Shown here: piece by piece, positions 55,735 through 64,000 of the stretch
Numbering within the stretch: position 1 is the first letter of the stretch
Layout: each line of letters opens with the position of its first letter
Assembly: GCF_001653455.1 (NCBI RefSeq)
Contig: NZ_CP011486.1
Span: 1,506,311-1,570,310, forward strand
Direction of reading: 5' to 3'
Source of the DNA: Helicobacter pylori
GTDB taxonomy: Bacteria; Campylobacterota; Campylobacteria; Campylobacterales; Helicobacteraceae
Length of the DNA stretch: 64,000 nucleotides
The notes under the pieces: generated by a model
The model's input: the letters and a program-made list of their open reading frames with translations, nothing else
Databases searched by the model: none
What the model was told of the DNA's origin: nothing
Made by a program: the position numbers and the translations under genes

Positions 55735-55862
55735 GATCGTATCAGTATGCTTATAACGAGCCAACCCCCATAAACAAGGGGTTAGACCACGAATAAGCCT
55801 AATATAGCAATTGTGCGAGAATTACTAATACTAGAACTAATACGACAAATACTTTCACATTG
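55735..55862 (+). ncRNA. Predicted antisense antitoxin RNA (locus 2)
   Basis: Starts near 55735 and crosses a G/C-rich stem (AACCCC…GGGGTT, about 55764-55783) and the complement of the tiny peptide frame and its ribosome site. Ends are estimates. Acts by analogy with IsoA-type antitoxins. Confidence 0.45.
55799..55858 (-). CDS. Tiny hydrophobic peptide, putative type I toxin (locus 2, repA-linked)
   Basis: GTG-started 19 codons: MKVFVVLVLVLVILAQLLY, with an excellent AGGAGG site 7 bases upstream. An ATG two bases before the GTG is followed at once by TGA, so it is not the start. The peptide is one membrane helix and shares pattern and LY ending with the 18-codon peptide at 42891-42947. A -10 box TACAAT at 55988-55993 (minus) gives a leader of about 120 bases. 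Being next to a plasmid repA, it may be a plasmid-stability toxin (hok type). Confidence 0.65.
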   Translation of the reverse strand: MKVFVVLVLVLVILAQLLY

Positions 55863-56451
55863 ATACCTCCTAACGAGGTGTCGCCCTCTCTATCCTCCAA
55901 CCCACTAACTCAACCAAGTCAAGCCAATTGCTCCAAATTTTGCCGCACATAGGAAATACCGCTACAAAAGCATCTTCACACGCTGTTATTGTAGCTAAAA
56001 ATCGTTAATTGTAGGTATTAAAGTTTTAAGCAAACTTTAAGCATCATATGTCTATAATTACATTTCGTTTTTAAAGACAAGCTTTAAAAAGTTCTTTATT
56101 TTAACAACCAAACAAGCTATATAGTTAGGCTACAAGCCAGCTACAAGCTAAAGCTATAAAAGCTATATATAAAAGCTTAAGAGCTAAAGCTAGTAACTTG
56201 ATAAGTAAAGAGATTAGAGGTTAAACATTTTTAGTCTTCTTGTTAAAAGGGTTTAAAATTTAAACTTATTATAGCGGGTTTTTGAATAAAACGGAGTTAT
56301 TTGATTTAATATTGTTAATAGCCTATGTAAAAGTAAAGTAAAACTACAATAACTCTGTCTTATATTCACTAAGGCAGTGGTAGTGCTAAAGAATATTGGT
56401 GCAATTGTCGTTATTCATTATAAAAGGGCGGGTTTTAAAGGATATTTTAAA
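55859..56451. other. 593-base gap: toxin leader and 23S rRNA leader
   Basis: Contains the toxin promoter, a stretch rich in short AAGCTATA/AGCTATA repeats (56108-56210), a candidate 23S promoter (TATTAT at 56267-56272), and the left strand of a 23S processing stem (56369-56382). No protein gene is supported. Confidence 0.5.
56267..56272 (+). promoter_or_regulatory. Candidate -10 box for 23S-5S rRNA
   Basis: TATTAT followed by AGCGGG, about 185 bases before the 23S 5' end. The spacing to a possible TTGTTA is too wide (21), so this is only a candidate. Confidence 0.3.
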
Positions 56452-59350
<2,899 letters not shown>

Positions 59351-59573
59351 TTGAATAAGATAACGCCAATAAGCATCAATAAGTTACCACTGCCTTACTG
59401 AGTGTAAGAGAGTTGGGGTTTTACAAAGACTTTTATCGTTGGTTTTAAATAAGGATAAGACACGCTCTGTTCTTTTTAAAATGAAAGGCTATTAACATCT
59501 TCTTTGTTAAAAACAGCCCCCTATAAAGAAAGGGGAGTTAAGGGTGAATACGATTTATCTTTAGCTCCCTTTT

Positions 59574-59696
59574 CCTTGTGCCTTTAGAGAAGAGGAACTA
59601 CCCAGTTAACCATTCCGAACCTGGAAGTCAAGCTCTTCATCGCTGATAATACTGCTCTTTTCAAGAGTGGGAATGTAGGTCGGTGCAGGGATAGGG
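59574..59696 (+). rRNA. rrf: 5S ribosomal RNA
   Basis: About 120 bases from CCTTGTGCCTTTAGAGAAG to GTCGGTGCAGGGATAGG, with the loop segments CATTCCGAACCTGGAAGTC typical of bacterial 5S. 223 bases past 23S and in the same direction, as in other H. pylori 23S-5S loci. Confidence 0.93.
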
Positions 59697-60162
59697 AAAT
59701 GTTTTTGATTCTGTCTTGCTTTATCTTGTTTGGTTTTTTATTGCTTAATTTTTTTAGTTTAGTTTGCTTTTTATTTTTTTATTTTCTTTGGTTTGTTTTT
59801 TTAAGATTTTAATCTTTCTAGTGTCTTGATGATTTGTTTTTATTTTATTGTTTAGTTTAGTTTGTTTTTAACCTCTTAATATTTTGTTTTTATTGTTTTT
59901 GTGTGTTTTGTCTTAATAGCGATGGGTTTTTCAGTGTCTTAATGTTTGTTTATTGTTTATTCTGTATTTTTAGTTTTTTGGTTTGCTTCTTGGTTTTTTA
60001 TTTTTATTGCTTATGTTTGTTTTATTCGTTTTTGTGTGTTTAGTTTTAGTTTTTTGGGTTTTTAATGTCTTAATGTTTGTTTTATTGTTTTGTTTAGTTT
60101 GTTTCTTAACCCCCTAAAAAAGGGAGTTTCACAAAGGCGTTCAAAAAAAGGGTTTTAATGCT
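59697..60162. other. T/G-rich low-complexity tract downstream of 5S
   Basis: About 410 bases (59700-60110) of almost only T and G on the plus strand with runs such as TTTAGTTTAGTTTG and TTATTGTTTAGTTTAG; then a stem (CCCCCTAAAAAAGGGAG) at about 60112. No gene. See findings. Confidence 0.6.
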
Positions 60163-60633
60163 TTAGTAAGCAAACACATAGTTGAGATACACGCTATAGA
60201 GTCTGCGGTATTTGAGTTCAGCGCCCATGAAAGAATAGTAATTGGTGTTGATGGTGGGGATTTTAAGCCCTAGTTCAATCCCATGTTGGGCTGCATGATC
60301 GCTGTCTTTTTTCTTAGGTCTGGCGAGGTTCATCCTCACGCCCATGTTGAATAAGAATTGGAAGTTAGCGACATTCATTTTAGCGTTATAGACATTATTC
60401 ACGGTGGCTAAATTCACATACTCCGAATTAAGCCATGAAGTGCCCGCTAATGCAATCCCGCCAAAAAGCCCCACAGAAAGCTTGTTGTTTTTGCCTAAGA
60501 AATTGGTGGCTTTATCGTTGATGAAATTATAGAGAGCGTCCGCTCCAAAACCATAAGTCCACACATCAGAAGCCGAGTTGAAAAAGCTGGATTTGATGAA
60601 CGCATGGTTGTAATCAAAAAAGCCGTAATACCT
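60163..60633 (-). pseudogene. Bab-type outer-membrane protein 3' fragment (copy 1)
   Basis: 157 codons of the C-terminal barrel shared by BabA/BabB (from ARYYGFFDYNHAFIKSSFF to the terminal YVFAY). The 5' side stops abruptly; upstream sequence (TTCTTTCTTTTGAAG) is unrelated. There is no signal peptide or binding domain, so no protein of use is made. A stem-loop follows the stop (CCTAAAAAAGGG, 60113). It is the tandem twin of the next fragment. Confidence 0.85.
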
Positions 60634-60707
60634 AGCCTTCAAAAGAAAGAATTAAAAAAAGAAACCCCTAAAAAAGGGAGTTTCACAAAGGCGTTCACAG
60701 AAAGCGT

Positions 60708-61178
60708 TTAATACGCAAACACATAGTTGAGATACACGCTATAGAGTCTGCGGTATTTGAGTTCAGCGCCCATGAAAGAATAGTAATTGGTGTTGATGGT
60801 GGGGATTTTAAGCCCTAGTTCAATCCCATGTTGAGCCGCATGATCGCTATCTTTTTTCTTAGGTCTAGCAAGGTTCATCCTCACTCCCATGTTGAATAAG
60901 AATTGGAAGTTAGCCACATTCATTTTAGCGTTATAGACATTATTCACGGTCGCTAAATTCACATACTCCGAATTAAGCCATGAAGTGCCCGCTAATGCAA
61001 TCCCGCCAAAAAGCCCCACAGAAAGCTTGTTGTTTTTGCCTAAGAAATTGGTGGCTTTATCGTTGATGAAATTATAAAGAGCGTCCGCTCCAAAACCATA
61101 AGTCCACACATCAGAAGCCGAATTGAAAAAGCTGGATTTGATGAAGGCATGGTTGTAATCAAAAAAGCCATAATACCT
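60708..61178 (-). pseudogene. Bab-type outer-membrane protein 3' fragment (copy 2)
   Basis: Same 471 bases as copy 1 with a few silent-type changes, in the same direction; the encoded 156 residues look identical. Its 5' limit at 61175/61178 is exactly the repA junction (the codon CCT is shared). The longer frame up to 61382 is only the antisense of repA. Confidence 0.85.
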
Positions 61179-62434
61179 TGCATCAAAGAACTCCATAAAA
61201 TCTATCCTTTTGAACACTTGAGCTACAAAAAAGAACGCCGAAGTCATGACAAGCGCAAGGTAACCCACATTGATTTTTATTTTGAACAATTGCCCAAAGG
61301 CGAAACCAAGAAACAAAAACAAGCCGACAAGCAACGCGCTCAAAGAGACATTAAGCTCATAGCATGGGACATCAAAAGACAAGGCATTATCAAACGCTCT
61401 AAAGAAACCCTAGAAGTTAGGGAAATGGATTTGAAAAGTTTGATCGGCTCTCTTTTTGAAAACCCTAATGGGGTTATTGTGAAAATTGAAAACATCGCTA
61501 AAGAAAAAAACCAATTCTTCATGCATATTTCTTACCCCAACCGAAAAAACCCCCCACAAAAAATCCCTGTATCTGACAAACGATACGCTTTAGAATTTTT
61601 GTATGTCAGTGGAGGCTTCACCTTCAAAAAAGACAATCTGTTACAAGAAATTGAAACCTTTACGCCTAGTATCCACCCTATCACTAAAGAACCTATCAAA
61701 GAGTTTGCAGAATACATAGGCAAAACAATCAACATCACTAACCACAATGTGGATCAATTCCCTGATGGGATAACAAGCTATTTGAAAATCACTAACATTG
61801 TCAAACTGAATGACAATCAAATCCAAATCTCTATCCAAGATGTGGACAAACCTGATAAACTCCTAAAACCTTTCATCGCTAAAGATGAAAAACATTTGAA
61901 GAAGACAAGGAAATCAACACCCTAAAGCAAGAAAAAACCACCCTAACGAATAAGATCCAAAAACAAGACAAGACCATCAACGAACTCAATCAATTCAAAA
62001 ACAGCTCAAATTTAGCCCTAGAACTTGAAAAATCCCAAAAACAAGTAAAAACCCTAGAAAGCAATGAAATCGCGCTTAAAAACGATTTAAACGCTAAAGA
62101 AAGCACAATCCAAGCCAAAGAAAAAGAACTCAATACCCTAAAGCAAGAAAGAACCGACCTAAAAGATAAGCTTCAAACCCAAGAAAAGACCATCAACGAA
62201 CTCAACAAAAAACTCCAAGAACTAGAAGATAATTACCGCCTAGAGCGTGAAAGAATGGTAGCAGAAAACAAACGCCTAAAAGAACAAGTACTAGAAAAAA
62301 TCTACACTCAAAAAGATTACGAAGATTTGAAAAAGGCGCATCACCAAGAAATTGAAGAGCTCAAAAAAGAAATTCAAGAACTAGAAAAGACCATCAAGAA
62401 AAACAACGAATACACATACACCAAAAGAATGTAG
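61176..62434 (+). pseudogene. repA: repA 3' part, then frameshift into a coiled-coil tail
   Basis: Begins PCIKELHKIYPFEHLSYKKE, the expected continuation of the repA part that ends …VLK on the other strand at 54824. The second winged-helix half and an additional region run to about 61898 (frame ends at 61925). A missing base near 61898 shifts the frame; the other frame continues EEDKEINTLKQEKTTLTNK and gives about 178 residues of heptad coiled coil (LKQERTDLKDKLQTQEKTIN, …) to a TAG at 62434. So the relic has an inversion break and a frameshift. Confidence 0.83.
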
Positions 62435-63010
62435 CCATTTAGCGCGTTCTTTTAGCCCTAATTCGTTTTTTTAATCACAAACCGACTAATCCATCGCCTA
62501 AACGCTAAAAATCGCCTAAAACGAAAATACAAAGCAAAAAAACTTCTTTTTCCTTTTAGTCGCTAACCATTTAGCCAATCTAACTAGTTTAGCATCTAAA
62601 AGAGCATCTAACTTGTGTTAGCCATCTAACCTAAACAAAACCGCCTAGCGAGCGTTAGCGAAGCATACAAGCGGTTTTGCACCGATTGTTTGCTGACAAG
62701 CAAACACCAATAAGCGAAGCGTTAGCGAGCATGGACAAAAGCGCATCGCAGTTTGAAAGCGTAGGCGTTAGCCGAAGCTGTTTTTGCGTTAGCAAAATCA
62801 AACAAGATAGCGCAAACCTGACGCTAGCCTAAAAAACCTCTAAAAACTAAAACCCCAAAATATGTAGCGCGTCATGCGCGTTGTTTTTAATTACATTTTT
62901 TAAACAGCATGCTGTTTTTTACTGTTTTACTCGCATGCGCGCGCGTGAGGGATTGGGGGTTGCAACCCCCTAAATAACGAAGCTGTAGGGTTTCTCATTT
63001 TTGGGTGAAA
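62435..63010. other. Plasmid-relic region with many hairpins
   Basis: 576 bases, no gene. Inverted repeats in a row: AAAACCGC/GCGGTTTT (62637-62678), TGTTTGCT/AGCAAACA (62687-62707), TTTTGC-GTTA-GCAAAA (about 62783-62798), AAACAGCATGCTGTTT (62902-62917, a 16-base palindrome), and GGGGGTTGCAACCCCC (62955-62970, another). Repeats of GCGTTAGCGA… also occur. Such a cluster is typical of plasmid replication or transfer origins and fits the repA next to it. Confidence 0.6.
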
Positions 63011-64000
63011 ATGAATAAACTTCAAATGACCTATGAAAATACAGACCCATTTTCTAGCGGTAATAACAATCCTAATGGCCCTCTCGCTTCCCCTAAACCT
63101 CATTATGAATGCCCTGGCTATAAGAAAAGCTGTCAAGTCGCTTCGGTGGATTTCACCCCACAAACCGCAGAAGAATTGACTAATTTAATGTTAGATATGA
63201 TTGCAGTGTTTGATTCTAAATCGTGGGAAGAGGCCGTTTTAAACGCTCCTTTTGAATTTTCTAACAGCCCATCAGAGTGCGGTATTGATTACCCTAAATG
63301 CGTGAATCCTTTCAATAACGGGCGTGTCGCTCCCATCTATGAAAAATACGTGCTAACCCCACAAGAGGTTATCAATAGTTATAGAGTCGCTAACGAGCTT
63401 ACAGTGAACCTCTTGAATGCAGCCAAGGGGTTTTTAGGGCTAGGATCCCAACTGGGTAGCGCCAATGCTCCCGGCGATAATGGCATCAATCAAGGCGTTT
63501 TAGGGATAGCGCCTTTTGCTTTAGATCCTGAAAAATTATTTGGTAAGAATTTGAACAAAGTGGCCATTTTGGCATTAAGAGACATTATCCATGAATACGG
63601 CCACACTTTGGGCTATACGCATAACGGGAACATGACTTATCAAAGGGTGCGCTTATGCCAAGAAGGGAACGGGCCAGAGGTGCGGTGTGAAGGCGGGCAT
63701 GAGGTGGAGAAAGACGGAAAAGAAGAGCTAGAATTTAGCAACGGGCATGAAGTGCGAGACCATGATGGTTACGACTATGATGTTTGCTCTCGTTTTGGCC
63801 ATAAAAATCAGCCCGCTTTCCCTAGCAACTACCCCAATTCCATCTACACCAATTGCGCTCAAGTCCCCGCTGGGCTTATAGGGGTTACCACCGCTGTTTG
63901 GCAGCAGCTCATCAATCAAAACGCCCTCCCTATTAATTTCGCTAATTTGAGCAGCCAAGCCAACTATTTAGACGCTAGTTTGAACGCAAGAGCTTTTGTC
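63011..64000 (+). pseudogene. Hop-family outer-membrane protein, 5'-truncated, second metzincin-motif copy (runs off window)
   Basis: Open from ATG 63011 (MNKLQMTYENTDPF) to the window end, 330 codons seen. It starts at the same position in the family as the copy at 50306 (TYEN vs SYEN) and lacks a signal peptide. The TAEELTNLMLDMIAVFDSK and YPNSIYTNCAQVPAGLIG parts are nearly the same as that copy; the middle differs (GFLGLGSQLGSANAPGDNG). Near residue 194 HEYGHTLGYTH is a full HExxHxxGxxH motif. The beta-barrel is expected beyond the window. If a signal peptide were fused by recombination, this would be exported; at present it looks like a donor cassette or pseudogene. Confidence 0.75.

Noticed and set aside
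55764-55783. Iterons for RepA binding upstream of repA
   Set aside because: Only one G/C-rich inverted repeat is present, better explained as the RNA stem of the toxin locus; no series of direct repeats was found.
61179-61382. Extension of Bab fragment copy 2 up to 61382
   Set aside because: It is antisense to the repA 3' part; Bab similarity ends at the junction.

Overview
The window is Helicobacter pylori chromosome. The gene content and order (secDF, csd2-csd1-ccmA, mfd, petABC, fliE-flgCB, tsaA/ahpC, lpxF-wecA, tsaD, flgG), the A/T-rich codon use, separate 16S and 23S-5S rRNA loci, and Hop/Hom/Bab outer-membrane-protein modules all point to this species. Locus numbers (HPxxxx) are strain 26695 names recalled from memory.

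Layout. (1) 1-14,896 is a dense plus-strand housekeeping block: protein export (secD, secF), leuS, lptE, folC, the helical cell-shape operon csd2-csd1-ccmA, mfd, and the cytochrome bc1 operon petABC. (2) 14,900-18,600 is a small accessory patch. It holds a phosphoethanolamine-transferase-type gene switched out of frame by a (GA)9 repeat, and a minus-strand ATPase + TOPRIM pair that looks like an anti-phage module; the ATPase is frameshifted at a C5 tract. (3) 18,600-44,230 is core again: ftsI, fliE-flgC-flgB (with a candidate sigma-54 promoter), ftsW, two tandem ceuE copies that have both lost their C-terminal halves, ahpC, metQ, pbp2, the LPS-transport/KDO set (ysxC-lptA-lptC-kdsC), rlpA, mltD, tatD, ribE, flhX, metNI, lpxF, wecA, pdxJA, tsaD and flgG. 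The 980-base gap before flgG holds what looks like a type I toxin-antitoxin locus. (4) 44,250-47,300 is a decaying tandem family of DUF3944/YaaW-like and small membrane proteins plus a 46-residue Cys/Asn-rich peptide, followed by 16S rRNA (minus strand). (5) 49,480-64,000 is a heavily rearranged plastic region: orphan IS605-type ends, a fic gene, two 5'-truncated Hop-type genes carrying a metzincin-like HExxHxxGxxH motif, an IS605 element with intact TnpB but gutted TnpA, a hom pseudogene, a VacA-paralogue fragment, a plasmid repA gene cut in two, a second type I toxin-like locus, 23S and 5S rRNA, tandem bab 3' fragments and a hairpin-rich plasmid relic.

Most notable. The two halves of repA face away from each other across the 23S-5S locus; inverting about 6.35 kb (54,824-61,175) rejoins them in frame. 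The two tiny hydrophobic peptides (18 and 19 residues, both ending in LY, both with strong Shine-Dalgarno sites and opposing antisense promoters) look like members of one type I toxin family, one chromosomal and one beside the plasmid repA. The metzincin-like motif in two diverged Hop copies suggests a possible surface zinc protease or a decayed one. No tRNA gene or CRISPR array was seen.
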